Shown in pieces: positions 8,574-18,759 of a stretch of DNA of 64,000 nucleotides (position 1 is its first letter; each line of letters opens with the position of its first letter). Both the position numbers and the translations under genes were made by a program. Source of the stretch: Vibrio crassostreae. GTDB taxonomy: Bacteria > Pseudomonadota > Gammaproteobacteria > Enterobacterales > Vibrionaceae. Location of the stretch: contig NZ_AP025478.1 of NCBI RefSeq assembly GCF_024347415.1, forward strand, positions 62,001 through 126,000, written 5' to 3'. The notes beneath the pieces were generated by a model. The model was not told the origin of the DNA and made no database searches. It worked only from the letters and a program-made list of their open reading frames with translations.

Positions 8574-9416
8574 GTGAATGTTATGAAGACGCCTGGACAC
8601 GACTCCTCCCCTCCCCCGCTCGATAAATCGAGTTACGATGCGGAGTATCGCCGTAAGCGTAAGGATCGGAAACTGGATTTGATTGAATTGTATCAACGTG
8701 TCGTTGACGAAGAGAACGCGCGGAACCCTAAGACGCCTTTTGAGATCGGATTCAAGTCTCGCCGGTTGCTTCGAAGCGGTAAGGTAGAAACCCTACCGCC
8801 AGAATACGCGCGGATCTTAAAAGGGTGTGAAGAATTTATTACCAACCCCAATCGTTTCCCGTCACTTAATGCATGGGGCGGTGAAGCGGTGAATAATGTG
8901 CAGTGTCGCACCTTAATTGCGAAAGTATTAGCGTGCACTCTGCCGAACACAGACCTCATTGGAGGGCGCATCGGTTTGCCCACCGAAGCGGGATTGAAAA
9001 CCATCAGCTACGACCAGCTTCAAGAAGATTATGCGTTGCGCTTTGGAGAGTTTATTTCGCCGAAGTCCTTTGCTAAAGCGGTGAAGTATCTAAAGCGTGC
9101 CAGCTATTTTCACAGTGAGCGGATCAATGTGTGTGTCGACCAAGACGAAGGGACGATACGCAGTGCACCCGCGTACAAACAGTTTACACCTCGCTTCTTT
9201 AATGACTTAAAAGTCGTGCGTTACACCAACATCAGCGAATTGATCCTCGCAACACGGGAACGCCAGACCAAGAAAGGACTGAGCTTTCAGTGGCTCTCTT
9301 TCCGTAAGATCGCGTCAGGGATACAAGAGATCTTCAATGCGTCAACGTTAAACACCTATGCGCAATCAACCTCAGCCTTCTTTAGTGAGTATCAACCGGA
9401 CCTGGCCCCTAATTAA
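8574..9416 (+). CDS. Probable plasmid replication initiator, IncFII RepA-like
   Basis: 280 residues from a GTG at 8574, or 277 from the ATG at 8583. The C-terminal half has the pattern TIRSAPAYKQFTPRFF followed by a basic helix, which resembles RepA/RepZ proteins of the IncFII and IncI families that melt the origin and load the host replisome. The N-terminus is very basic (YRRKRKDRK). Supporting context is the hairpin-rich leader upstream with overlapping small frames, and a gene-free stretch downstream that could hold the origin. The identification is by eye and is not certain; another plasmid DNA-binding protein remains possible. If correct, this is a second replicon besides the iteron system at 59-61 kb. 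Confidence 0.5.
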   Translation: MNVMKTPGHDSSPPPLDKSSYDAEYRRKRKDRKLDLIELYQRVVDEENARNPKTPFEIGFKSRRLLRSGKVETLPPEYARILKGCEEFITNPNRFPSLNAWGGEAVNNVQCRTLIAKVLACTLPNTDLIGGRIGLPTEAGLKTISYDQLQEDYALRFGEFISPKSFAKAVKYLKRASYFHSERINVCVDQDEGTIRSAPAYKQFTPRFFNDLKVVRYTNISELILATRERQTKKGLSFQWLSFRKIASGIQEIFNASTLNTYAQSTSAFFSEYQPDLAPN

Positions 9417-10138
9417 AAAGACACGTTCGTCTCCGCGAAGGCGGAGGGATCAGCACGTCTGAACCTTAGCCTACCCTGCTCTATCTCTCATTTTTCTGGT
9501 TTCTCCCAACAGGTTATTCAGGGTTATCTTGCGCACGCAGTCTCATTCGGAAGGGATTTCTCTATTCACGGTTTTTTATAAGAAAGGCCGTGCAAGAAAG
9601 GAAGGATAAAAAAGACCGCTAGAATGGCCATCAATAAGGGGCTGCGCTTATGAACACTACGTATAAAGATAAATATAATTAAATCAATAGAAAAATAAAT
9701 ACTTAAGGACAAGCAAAAAAAACGGCGCGGCAACCTTCTTTTGTCATACGACAGGAACCTTCTTCGATTAAACGCTGAGTCAGGTGGCTCCCTTTCATCA
9801 TCTCCTTACTTAACGTCCACCTTCATCCGGATGGTATGGCTTAGCAGGGCGAGGGTTTTTAGTGCTGTCAATATTGCAGCCTAAAAAGAGCAGTATGGCG
9901 CTGTGAGAGGCTTTCTTCTTAATTTCATTAAATGGTCACGGTTCTTATTCAGCCGCTTAAGCTTGCTGCTTTACAAAATGAATGGCCCCTTGAATACTAA
10001 GATTAGCGTTTCGATTTATCAGCGTCAGAGGGTAATTCAAACTCAAGGAACATAAATTAGTATTACTTCGAGGTGTTTCTCTTCTTACGCTGTTAGCCTA
10101 GAAAAACACATGGGTTACTAGAAGAGAAAAGGACGGAT
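9417..10138. other. Gene-free stretch downstream of the repA-like gene
   Basis: About 720 bases with no credible gene. Near 9430-9450 a GC-rich hairpin (CTCCGC, GAAG loop, GCGGAG) nested in ACGT-ended flanks may terminate the repA-like transcript. IncFII origins lie just downstream of repA, but no clear DnaA box was found. Confidence 0.3.
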
Positions 10139-11089
10139 ATGACACTTCCTATTTTTCACTCAAACAACGTTCCACATTCTCAGTCGGATTATTTATCTGA
10201 GCTCTGGAGGAAGATTGAAAAAAATGAACGGCGTAATCAAAGGGCTGAGCTCAAGGTCAATCAGCTTTTTTCTGAATACAAAGATAAACTGACTCCCCAT
10301 GATAAAAAGCTCGACCATCTTCACTGTGCCTGGGTTAAGCACTTGATGTCATTTTTGACCTCAAAAAAACTCAAAACCAATATCCGCAATCGCTTGATGC
10401 AAGCGATTGAACAGGAGTTAATTGACTTGCTTGATCGCCCTTTTATCAATGATAGAGACAAAGTCGAGGCGTTGTGCGAAGAGTATGAAACCTATCATAA
10501 TAAAGTATTTCAGAAAGAGAAACAGCAAGCGCTCAATGCAGCTTGTCGAGAATTTGAAAACGGCATGAAGGAGATGTTCGGCGCTGATATTGATTTACCC
10601 CACAAAAAAATCCGTGAAATTCTGGCTTCTGGTGATCCATTCGCCATTGAAGCTTTTATCAGTGCCTTATGGGCCTCTTTTGTTAAACATAATAACGACT
10701 CGTTTTCACCACGGGCCCAAAATGAGGACGATTGGGACGATTTTGAATTCGATTATTTTGAGAGTGAAGACGACGACTCGCTTAACATCAAAGAAATGTT
10801 CCGAGGTACTCAACTCAACAAAATGTACAAACGCATTGCGAGTGTTATCCATCCAGATAAAGAGTCTGACCCGTTAAAGAAAGAAAATAAACATAGTTTA
10901 ATGCAGAAACTGGCGGTGGCCAAACGAGAGAATGATGTGATGACCTTAGTCCGAATGCTGACAGAATATGTCCCCGACTCTGATTACCTTCTTGATGAAA
11001 CGACTCTTATGAGAATGGGTCATTTGCTCGAAATGAAGCTTTTAAATAATCTAGCTCTATCAGAGACTATTTTTTACAGACAGCCCTAA
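10139..11089 (+). CDS. J-domain-containing protein
   Basis: 316 residues. Near residues 226-275 a stretch reading MYKRIASVIHPDKESDP contains the HPD signature of J-domains, which stimulate the ATPase of DnaK chaperones. The N-terminal 190 residues are helical and highly charged, and a very acidic linker (EDDWDDFEFDYFESEDDD) joins them to the J-domain, which sits near the C-terminus rather than at the N-terminus as in DnaJ. No zinc-finger or peptide-binding DnaJ domain is present, so it is a specialised co-chaperone. Several plasmid replication systems recruit DnaK/DnaJ to activate initiators, and the gene follows the repA-like gene, but that link is inference. A GGACGG ribosome site precedes the ATG. 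Confidence 0.7.
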   Translation: MTLPIFHSNNVPHSQSDYLSELWRKIEKNERRNQRAELKVNQLFSEYKDKLTPHDKKLDHLHCAWVKHLMSFLTSKKLKTNIRNRLMQAIEQELIDLLDRPFINDRDKVEALCEEYETYHNKVFQKEKQQALNAACREFENGMKEMFGADIDLPHKKIREILASGDPFAIEAFISALWASFVKHNNDSFSPRAQNEDDWDDFEFDYFESEDDDSLNIKEMFRGTQLNKMYKRIASVIHPDKESDPLKKENKHSLMQKLAVAKRENDVMTLVRMLTEYVPDSDYLLDETTLMRMGHLLEMKLLNNLALSETIFYRQP

Positions 11090-11343
11090 TGCAATTATTT
11101 CTTTCTATTGTTGCTGGGTTAATTTTGGTCAACAACCATTAAAGTCCGGTGCGCAGCGACCTAAACGAAATTCAATATACGTACGTAACCGAATTTCATT
11201 AGTAATGATATGTCAACTCTAAATATTAATTATGGATAAAACAACATGAGCAGGGAGCTCCTTTATGAACAGATTTTATATATTACTAATTAATTACATT
11301 TACAACTCAAATAAATAACAGATTAAAATCATCAAGGCTCCTT

Positions 11344-13140
11344 ATGAAAAATCGTACGATTGGCATCATTGGTATTGGCCCTCGAGGACTAAGCGTTTTA
11401 GAGCGTATAATCGCCCTCTCAATAGATACCCCTCATCAACCATTAGAGATAACGGTATTTGACCCAAACCTTCCAGGTTCTGGATGTCATGATGTCAAAC
11501 AACCGAATCATTTACTTGTAAATACCGTCAGCTCTCAAATAACTATGTTCGCCGATGAAAGTGTGAGTGAAGCTAAAAATGTAATTTCAGGACCTACTTT
11601 TTATCAATGGTTGTGCGAAAGGCCCAAAGATGAGTTAACTCCTAAAACAATCTCGCCGAACGAATACTATTCTCGTGCTCTGTTTGGTGAGTATCTAAAT
11701 TGGGTATTTCACTACCTTGTTGAGATGTCCTTTTCACATATCACGATCAACTATGTACCTTCTGAAGTTATTGATATCAACAAGTTGGATGATCATTCTT
11801 GGAATTTGCTTGATGACCGAAGCATCATCACCAATGTTGAATATCTCTACTTAACTACAGGGCATACGAAAGCCAAATATATAAATCCTGATACTGCCCA
11901 AGAAATTTTTAATCCATACCCAATAAAAGAAAAACTAAAAAATATCTCTTCAAATCAAACTGTCGCTCTCCAAGGGCTCGGATTGACGGCTTGCGACATT
12001 CTGGCAGAGTTGTCGATTGGACGTGGTGGAGAGTTCATCCGTCCTCAAAGAGGTAGCCTTCAATATTTACCTTCTGGAAATGAGCCCAAAATCATCGCAT
12101 ATTCACGTTCTGGTCTGCCTTTGTCCGGGAGAGCAGAAAACCAAAAAGGCACCTCTGAGCAGTACCATGCTAAGTTTCTAACACCTACGAAGGTAGCTAA
12201 CCTTAGAGAGCGAGGGGACGTCAATTTTATAAAAGACATACTGCCTTTGCTTATAAAAGATATGGAGTATGCGTACTACGAAAGCTACCTAAGCCAAAAA
12301 AAAGGGCTTATTGCGGCGCAAAAATTCTGTAACCAGTTTCTATACTCACAAACGAATGAACAGAAAGTTCTAGTAGCTAAAACCATTGCGATTGAAGATA
12401 GGTTTAGTTGGGAGAAACTCGCAGCACCAGTCCCAAGCTACGCGCTTGAATCTCCAGAAGTCTATATTGCTTGGCTAATAGATTACCTTGAGGCCGATAT
12501 TAAAGAAGCTAAAAAAGGGAACCTCAATAGCCCAATAAAATCTGCTAGCGACGTATTACGTGACTTAAGAGACATAATTCGAGATGTTATCGACTTTAAA
12601 GGCCTGACGGAAAAATCACATCGGTGGGTTGATTCTGTGTTTATACCTTTGATGAACCGGCTCGCCGTCGGTCCACCAAAAGAAAGAATAGAAGAGATGG
12701 TCGCTTTGCTAAAAAGTGGTGTACTCAAGTTAAATCTTGGCCCCTCGCCAGAAGTAATGAATTGTTCGAATACAAACTCGATAACTCTCAAATCAACGGT
12801 CTGGCCTGAACTACAAGAACAAGCCGACATAAAAATTCATGCCAATATCTCTATGCACAGCCCGGAAGACGATGGGACTGAGCTTTGGAAAAACCTTTTA
12901 GCTAATCAATATACAAGACTTTACTTCAATGGAGATTATCACCCCGGTGGTATTGATGTAACACCGAACATGAATGTGATCGATGCAAGCGGAATCGAGC
13001 AAAATAACATTTGGGCGTTGGGTATTCCAACAGAAGGCAATAAATTTTACACCTTTATCGTACCTAGACCTGGTGTTAACTCTACGGCAATTATCGATGC
13101 AGGTCGGTCGGTCAGCTCCCTATTTAAACAGTTGTCTTAG
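11344..13140 (+). CDS. FAD/NAD(P)-binding protein (NAD_binding_9 type)
   Basis: 598 residues. The N-terminus has a dinucleotide-binding Rossmann motif, GIIGIGPRGLSVLERI (residues 7-22), and a second one, GLGLTACDILAEL, near residue 212. The PRG variant and overall length fit the NAD_binding_9 group of flavoproteins such as YdhS. Members occur in natural-product and siderophore-like loci, but their reactions are mostly unknown. The gene starts after an AT-rich promoter-like region and is followed after 13 bases by an MFS transporter gene, so the two probably form an enzyme-plus-exporter operon. No substrate can be read from the sequence. Confidence 0.7.
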   Translation: MKNRTIGIIGIGPRGLSVLERIIALSIDTPHQPLEITVFDPNLPGSGCHDVKQPNHLLVNTVSSQITMFADESVSEAKNVISGPTFYQWLCERPKDELTPKTISPNEYYSRALFGEYLNWVFHYLVEMSFSHITINYVPSEVIDINKLDDHSWNLLDDRSIITNVEYLYLTTGHTKAKYINPDTAQEIFNPYPIKEKLKNISSNQTVALQGLGLTACDILAELSIGRGGEFIRPQRGSLQYLPSGNEPKIIAYSRSGLPLSGRAENQKGTSEQYHAKFLTPTKVANLRERGDVNFIKDILPLLIKDMEYAYYESYLSQKKGLIAAQKFCNQFLYSQTNEQKVLVAKTIAIEDRFSWEKLAAPVPSYALESPEVYIAWLIDYLEADIKEAKKGNLNSPIKSASDVLRDLRDIIRDVIDFKGLTEKSHRWVDSVFIPLMNRLAVGPPKERIEEMVALLKSGVLKLNLGPSPEVMNCSNTNSITLKSTVWPELQEQADIKIHANISMHSPEDDGTELWKNLLANQYTRLYFNGDYHPGGIDVTPNMNVIDASGIEQNNIWALGIPTEGNKFYTFIVPRPGVNSTAIIDAGRSVSSLFKQLS

Positions 13141-13153
13141 GCTCAGGCTCAAG

Positions 13154-14341
13154 ATGAACAATATGTCACAAGTTAAACTATTAAACCGCACCTCTTTCGC
13201 AGGGCTAGCAGCAATATTAGTCGGGAATGGCATTGGACGCTTTGCCTACATAGCCTTAATACCAGTGCTTATTCAGAGCAGTTGGTTCTCAAGCGAAGAG
13301 GCCTCCATTCTTGGCGCAGCAACGCTCATTGGTTATATCTTAGGGGCCCCTGCTTCAAGTTTTTTACAGAGGTATTATTTAATGGGCACACTCATACGTG
13401 CCTCTCTGTTATTAAGTAGCTTTAGCTACCTTGGTTGTGCTTTGAAATCTGCTCCCTTTGAATGGTTTTTGATATTGAGAACCATCGCTGGAGTCTCGGG
13501 AGCCGCTCTTATGGTGCTAGTCCCACCAATGATTGTTAGCCTTCACCCCCAAGAGATGAAAACAAGAATCAGTGGTGTAGTATTTTCAGGAATTGGTCTT
13601 GGTGCGATGATTTCAGGAACATTCATACCTCTACTTAGCTCTCTAAGTGTCGAAAGCGCATGGTTGGGTATGGGAGCGATCGCTTTCCTCGCCACTGTCT
13701 TAACATGGAACACATGGCCTCTCGAGGTTAAACCAAATCACTGTGCTAAAAGCCCATCAACGTTTACTGCCTTATCTAAGTATGAGCGCGTCAGTATTAG
13801 CTGCGTACTTTTGGCTTATGCCTTTAACGCTATTGGTTATTTACCTCATTCTCTCTTTTGGGTCGACTATATTGTTCGTGAGCTAGGAATGAGTTTGAGG
13901 AGTGGTGGCTTTTACTGGGCAATGTTTGGCATCGGTGCTGCTGTTGGACCAGTAATTACCGGTATATTAGGTGATAAGTTCGGACTTAAAAAAGCACTAT
14001 TGGTGGCATTTTCGTGTAAAGCAATAGGGGTAGCACTCCCCTTGCTAAGTACAAATAAGATTGCACTTTTTGCTTCATCTATACTCGTTGGTATGTTTAC
14101 CCCTGGCACCGTAACACTCGTATCAACTTACACCTTAGAAATAGTTGGAACACAGCTCCATACGAAATCTTGGGGGGCAATGACAATGGCTTTTGCTATA
14201 TCGCAAGGCGTAGGTGCCGTTGTGATGGCTTATTACGCCCCACAACTCACCAGCTATAACGCCCTATTTATAATCAGTGCGAGTGCCCTCATTTTATCGA
14301 TAGTCTGCATTGCATTTACATCAACCAAAAAGCAATCATAA
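13154..14341 (+). CDS. MFS transporter, YbfB/YjiJ-like
   Basis: 395 residues with about twelve membrane segments. The opening segment GLAAILVGNGIGRFAYIALIPVLIQ matches the GxGRFAYxxLxP motif of the YbfB/YjiJ branch of the major facilitator superfamily, and a second-half GDKFGLKKAL loop matches the MFS motif between helices. The start was placed at 13154 because longer readings run into the previous gene; 13163 is also possible. The gene is 13 bases from the flavoprotein gene, so it probably exports the product of that enzyme. The family's substrates are poorly known. Confidence 0.8.
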   Translation: MNNMSQVKLLNRTSFAGLAAILVGNGIGRFAYIALIPVLIQSSWFSSEEASILGAATLIGYILGAPASSFLQRYYLMGTLIRASLLLSSFSYLGCALKSAPFEWFLILRTIAGVSGAALMVLVPPMIVSLHPQEMKTRISGVVFSGIGLGAMISGTFIPLLSSLSVESAWLGMGAIAFLATVLTWNTWPLEVKPNHCAKSPSTFTALSKYERVSISCVLLAYAFNAIGYLPHSLFWVDYIVRELGMSLRSGGFYWAMFGIGAAVGPVITGILGDKFGLKKALLVAFSCKAIGVALPLLSTNKIALFASSILVGMFTPGTVTLVSTYTLEIVGTQLHTKSWGAMTMAFAISQGVGAVVMAYYAPQLTSYNALFIISASALILSIVCIAFTSTKKQS

Positions 14342-14445
14342 ACACGCTCAAACGAGTTGTTGCTCATGAAACTCTCCCCCATTTCCCTCTAGAGCTGGAC
14401 GACCTTGACATACGTCAGACGTGATAAATTTTATCGCTCTTAGTC

Positions 14446-17400
14446 TTAGTCTTCTATCACGGCAGACGGCAAAGCGTACGCTCCTTTCTGTATCACCTTT
14501 TCAGCATAATCAAAGCCAACCCTAAATCGAAAAACCCCAACTGGGTTAATCGACTTGGCTCCCAGTTTAGAGAAAGCTTTCCCAGCTTTGGTTCGAAAAG
14601 AAGAAATCTGCGGATTGGTAGTGATACTGACCCGATTGTGACTGATGTCTTCCTCTGGGATAGAACCGGGGGCCTCTCCCACCAAGTAGTGGGCTCGCCC
14701 ATCTGCGCTGTATTGGACTCGCCCTGAAGGAGCCTCTGTCGCGGTTCTCCTGCGGAGCTTATCACCGCTTGTCGCGTATCGATATTCGAGCGATACTGGT
14801 AAGGTGATATTACCGTCGGCTTCGAAGAACATGGTTGGGCGCTTGTCCAATCCCTGAAAAGCCGTCTCTACCGCTTCGGTGAGATCTGACATAGCATGAC
14901 ACAGCGTCACTGGGTCTCTTTCGGCTATCACTCCCACCACAAAACCTACAGCGCATCCAGCCACTGCAGAGACGATATCGCCGGCCAACCAAGCCGCAAA
15001 ATCGTCCTTATCCTTGGTCGCAATTTCAACCACATAACTCCCAGAGGCGGGCGCCGCTTTTAATGATAGCTCCGGTTTGAAAGTAGTGCCCGGCGTCTTA
15101 CCTCTCATCAGTTTTTGCGTTTTCCACAAATTCAGTCTTGCTACCAGGCTGCCGGTGAATTTTTTGTAATAGATATCGTGTGAGCCCATGTAGCGCCAGT
15201 CGGTACTGTTGACCGACGTGAGCTGAAATGGCAGCTTACCACCATGCTTTCTCACCAGCATTGGCAGCAGATCAAAGCCAGCTTGTGATGCCTTCGCGTC
15301 TTTAAACTGTGGCATACTCCCACTGACCACCTTCAATGCATCTCGGAAAGCAATCGACATCCACATCGTCGGCATATTACAGTCCGTGTCTGTATCGGTT
15401 TTGCAGTAGCCATTAGCCGATTTTTTCCATGGATTGCCTTTCAGCGCCGGGCTTGGGGCATTGATAATCACTTCCAGCTCAAACACGTCAACCAACCCCC
15501 TGAGATCCTGACTAGTCACATCCAGACCTAAGCGCAATAGCCAGGAAAATTTGCCATCACCACTAATGTGCTCATTGACGGTGTAGTAGTCCGGCCAGCC
15601 TTCCAGTGTCGCAAAGCTGTTGTCAGAAAATTGTATTGTCTGTTTGTCGACATTCGGATGCTGAGGTAAGTCAGCCAGCAAGGATGGTAACGTAGCGGTA
15701 TGAAGCGATGGGTCAATCATAACCGCATCCCTGAAACGTGCGCCAGCATCTCCCGGTGACTCACAATGACTGACGTTGACCTCAAAAATTTTACACCGCC
15801 ACCAATTGACTAGATGACCCAATTCTTCGAAATAGAATTTATAGAAATCCGCACTGTTGCGTGACACCAGATCAGAGTTAATAACGATCATCGCGTGTTG
15901 CTCGGTAAAGACCAGACCGGCGGGACGCTTGCCTATGGCTGTAGAATCCACCCAATAGGGTTGGCGCTGCTGATAGTACGCTGGGTCGGCAATGACTTTA
16001 TACAGTTCATTGGTGACCTGCTCGCGTGTCCATGATGTATAATCAGGGTTGGATTTAGCCACTTCTTCATATCCTGTTCCAAAGGAATGATTGAAAATGG
16101 TCGCCAGTTTTGTGGCGAAGAGGCTGCCGCCACTCGCATACTCAATCTCAGTCAAAGAACTGGCATCAAAGACCGTCGGGTGGGCCAAAAACGAGGTGTA
16201 GTTGCTATTCTGAGGCGTAAACTTTTGCTGGACATTGACTTCCTGCTCACTGTCGCCTTGCCAGAAGTCATAGTTGATACGTTGAGCTTGGGAACGCCAA
16301 GCCACCAGGTTTTCATAGTCAGACTGGATAAGGTTTACTTCACCCGATTTATCTCGCCACAGGCCCGCTTGACGAATGCTCTCAATCACCTCATCGCCTA
16401 AATCATTGATGGCATCGGAGACAACGTCTTGTAAGCCTTCGCCAATGGTCGAGTCGTTGCTTAAATCAGTCAGCACGTCAGTCAGAAACTTTATTTCCTT
16501 TTGGTTTAACGCCCCTGGTTCAGTGGTAAGCTCGACCACCCCTTCAACTGCTTCTCCCACCGGACCCGCTAACCCCAATAACATGCTTCTGAGATTTTTC
16601 GCGGATGGGTGGCGAGCATAATCGACAATGTGTTTGATTTCCGGACCAACCAGTGGCAGAGCTTCAAGCGTCTTCAACAGAATATGATCCGGGCTGGCTT
16701 CATTAAGGTACTTCGTCATTGCAGCCTGATAATCCGTTTTGGCTTGTTGCGCGCTTTTATCGTAGCCCGCTTTAAGTGTTTTAAGGTCATCTAAGGTCTT
16801 ACTTTCTTCCAAGAGTAGACCCGCAAAATGGGTTCCATCATTATTTGCCCAAGTTTCATGCAATTTATGCCAACGACTCCCACGCGCCAGTTGCACTTTT
16901 TCCCGGGAGGATTCTAAAAGCGCTTCATACTCTTGTTGGAGCTCGTCGAGTGCATCTCGTAAATCATCATACTCATCGGAAGTGACGCTGCATGCTATCG
17001 CCATCCACCATATCCACGACCACCCGCATTCATCCTTCTTTTCACGTTCTTTCCTGTCGACACGTTCTTGTAAGGGCGCGATGCGCGGTAGGTAAATGTC
17101 TTTAATCCTTTGTGCTTCATAGGCTTCCATCGTCGTGAAAAGGGTCTCCATGTTGCTCAATGTAGCGTCGATGTTGGCTTGCACCGTCTGGTGGCGGAAT
17201 GTTTGTCCCAGTGAGGCCGCTTTGGCACACCAATGCCCGGGTATATCGGTTAAGGTCTGATGGCAAGTGACGGGCTGAGCACGACGGACAATGTCCGGAT
17301 AGTCATTAATATTGCGTCCTTCCTCAAACCACTCGCCGCCAAGGAAAGTCCAAATTTTCCTATCGCCAGTCGAAAGTCGATGGACTGACCCGTTGGGTAA

Positions 17401-18759
17401 ATAGACGGTCACTGGTGACTCCGTCAAGCTCACATCCACTATGACACGCTTGCCTTGCTCGATAGGTGAATGATGTGTGTAAGTATCACCCGCCCTTGCA
17501 CCAGGTGGGATGAGTTGTGCTTCTCCGTTAGATTCTACTTGTAAATAAGAAGCTGAATGGTTTGAGACGGAATAGGTAATCGTCTGTTCCGAGGCTTCGG
17601 GCAGCACTAGACTCGCCAAGGTTCCTGTCCCTTGAAGGTTCCCATCGAATTTAAGAATTAATTGATTAATGTTGCTAAGATATTCCGCAATCAGATTAGT
17701 ATTGGCCCCCATCTCTTGCAAGATGAAAGGATTAGTAATCTCATTCTGCTGGGTGTAATCAAGCGGAGTGATACAGCGTTCTCCATCAATAGAATAACAT
17801 TGGGGCTTCCCTTGCAAGCTGTCCGAATACCAAGAATTGAGCTCCGATGAATTACCCGCAAACCATTTAAACTCGTTGTTTTTGGCCACATGGCATGAGT
17901 CGTCGATGCTTTCATAGCCAGTAAAACCTAATACGTTTTCATGGTTCTGCACTGCTGGGCGGGTAACAAAATCGTCGCTACTCCCACACTCAAGAATGGT
18001 CAGATGCTCGTAATTTAGCTCGTGGGTTGGCACATCAATGGTTGTTGTCCCGTCGTAGGTTAATAAACCAATCCGTTTTGAAGTCGGCATAACTGCATAC
18101 AGAAAACCCTCGCCAGCCTGACTGAGTGCTCTTTTTATTTTTAACTGAGGAAAATTTTCAGAAAAATCACCACTTGGAGGGGCACTTTCTAACCGGGGGT
18201 AATTAAATCTGAGGCCATCAATAAGCCAGCCATCAGACCAGAATGATATGCTGATTAAATCTTGCTGGATCTCGTGTTCATATTTGGTAGTGGTGAAGGC
18301 ATAATCGGTACTGCCAAAGGAATTCACCTCCCCGTTTTGATAGTGAAATTCGATTTTTACTATCGTCGGCTTTTCAGCACTTCCCCAGTAAAAATGGCCA
18401 CTATATATGCTCATCTTAATTAAACCAGCTGTGTCTAACGGCGAAATGACGCCACTCTCACCACCGATCCGGTAGATGCTTTCGTCAGATTCATAGGTGT
18501 AAACAAATCCGTCGATCGCGGCTCCGTGGCGAATTGACAACTCATTGAGCTTGCTCATCTCAATATTGACAGCGTATTTGGCATCAGTTCTGCCAAATTC
18601 ATAATGGGAAAAACTTTCGTTCGAAGGCTGAAACGCTGATGAAATAGTGCTGAATACCAAAAAAAATATACCCAGTAGTCCGTGAAACGTCTTTGTTCCT
18701 AAGAAAAATATACGTTCAATAACCATATTCTTACCCAATAGAAGAGCGATTGACATCAT
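14446..18759 (-). CDS. Giant secreted protein with a jacalin-like domain and EExGH motif
   Basis: 1437 residues (1426 from the second Met at 18726). A long signal peptide ends near STISSAFQ. Residues of about 45-190 look like a jacalin-type beta-prism lectin: repeated short strands with FGRTDAKYAVNI, GAAIDGFVYTYE and GGESGVISP. A charged coiled-coil region spans roughly 545-625. Near residue 980 the stretch FYFEELGHLVNWW, followed by GDAGARF, matches an EExGH...GDxGxxF pattern I associate with secreted bacterial proteins that may be zincin-like. The C-terminal third contains a small hydrophobic Gly/Ala segment (DIVSAVAGCAVGFVVG). No close family is recognised; a toxin or carbohydrate-binding hydrolase is plausible but unproven. 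Cysteines are few. It is transcribed alone, and a decayed relative lies at 25.3-25.7 kb. Confidence 0.75.
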   Translation of the reverse strand: MMSIALLLGKNMVIERIFFLGTKTFHGLLGIFFLVFSTISSAFQPSNESFSHYEFGRTDAKYAVNIEMSKLNELSIRHGAAIDGFVYTYESDESIYRIGGESGVISPLDTAGLIKMSIYSGHFYWGSAEKPTIVKIEFHYQNGEVNSFGSTDYAFTTTKYEHEIQQDLISISFWSDGWLIDGLRFNYPRLESAPPSGDFSENFPQLKIKRALSQAGEGFLYAVMPTSKRIGLLTYDGTTTIDVPTHELNYEHLTILECGSSDDFVTRPAVQNHENVLGFTGYESIDDSCHVAKNNEFKWFAGNSSELNSWYSDSLQGKPQCYSIDGERCITPLDYTQQNEITNPFILQEMGANTNLIAEYLSNINQLILKFDGNLQGTGTLASLVLPEASEQTITYSVSNHSASYLQVESNGEAQLIPPGARAGDTYTHHSPIEQGKRVIVDVSLTESPVTVYLPNGSVHRLSTGDRKIWTFLGGEWFEEGRNINDYPDIVRRAQPVTCHQTLTDIPGHWCAKAASLGQTFRHQTVQANIDATLSNMETLFTTMEAYEAQRIKDIYLPRIAPLQERVDRKEREKKDECGWSWIWWMAIACSVTSDEYDDLRDALDELQQEYEALLESSREKVQLARGSRWHKLHETWANNDGTHFAGLLLEESKTLDDLKTLKAGYDKSAQQAKTDYQAAMTKYLNEASPDHILLKTLEALPLVGPEIKHIVDYARHPSAKNLRSMLLGLAGPVGEAVEGVVELTTEPGALNQKEIKFLTDVLTDLSNDSTIGEGLQDVVSDAINDLGDEVIESIRQAGLWRDKSGEVNLIQSDYENLVAWRSQAQRINYDFWQGDSEQEVNVQQKFTPQNSNYTSFLAHPTVFDASSLTEIEYASGGSLFATKLATIFNHSFGTGYEEVAKSNPDYTSWTREQVTNELYKVIADPAYYQQRQPYWVDSTAIGKRPAGLVFTEQHAMIVINSDLVSRNSADFYKFYFEELGHLVNWWRCKIFEVNVSHCESPGDAGARFRDAVMIDPSLHTATLPSLLADLPQHPNVDKQTIQFSDNSFATLEGWPDYYTVNEHISGDGKFSWLLRLGLDVTSQDLRGLVDVFELEVIINAPSPALKGNPWKKSANGYCKTDTDTDCNMPTMWMSIAFRDALKVVSGSMPQFKDAKASQAGFDLLPMLVRKHGGKLPFQLTSVNSTDWRYMGSHDIYYKKFTGSLVARLNLWKTQKLMRGKTPGTTFKPELSLKAAPASGSYVVEIATKDKDDFAAWLAGDIVSAVAGCAVGFVVGVIAERDPVTLCHAMSDLTEAVETAFQGLDKRPTMFFEADGNITLPVSLEYRYATSGDKLRRRTATEAPSGRVQYSADGRAHYLVGEAPGSIPEEDISHNRVSITTNPQISSFRTKAGKAFSKLGAKSINPVGVFRFRVGFDYAEKVIQKGAYALPSAVIED

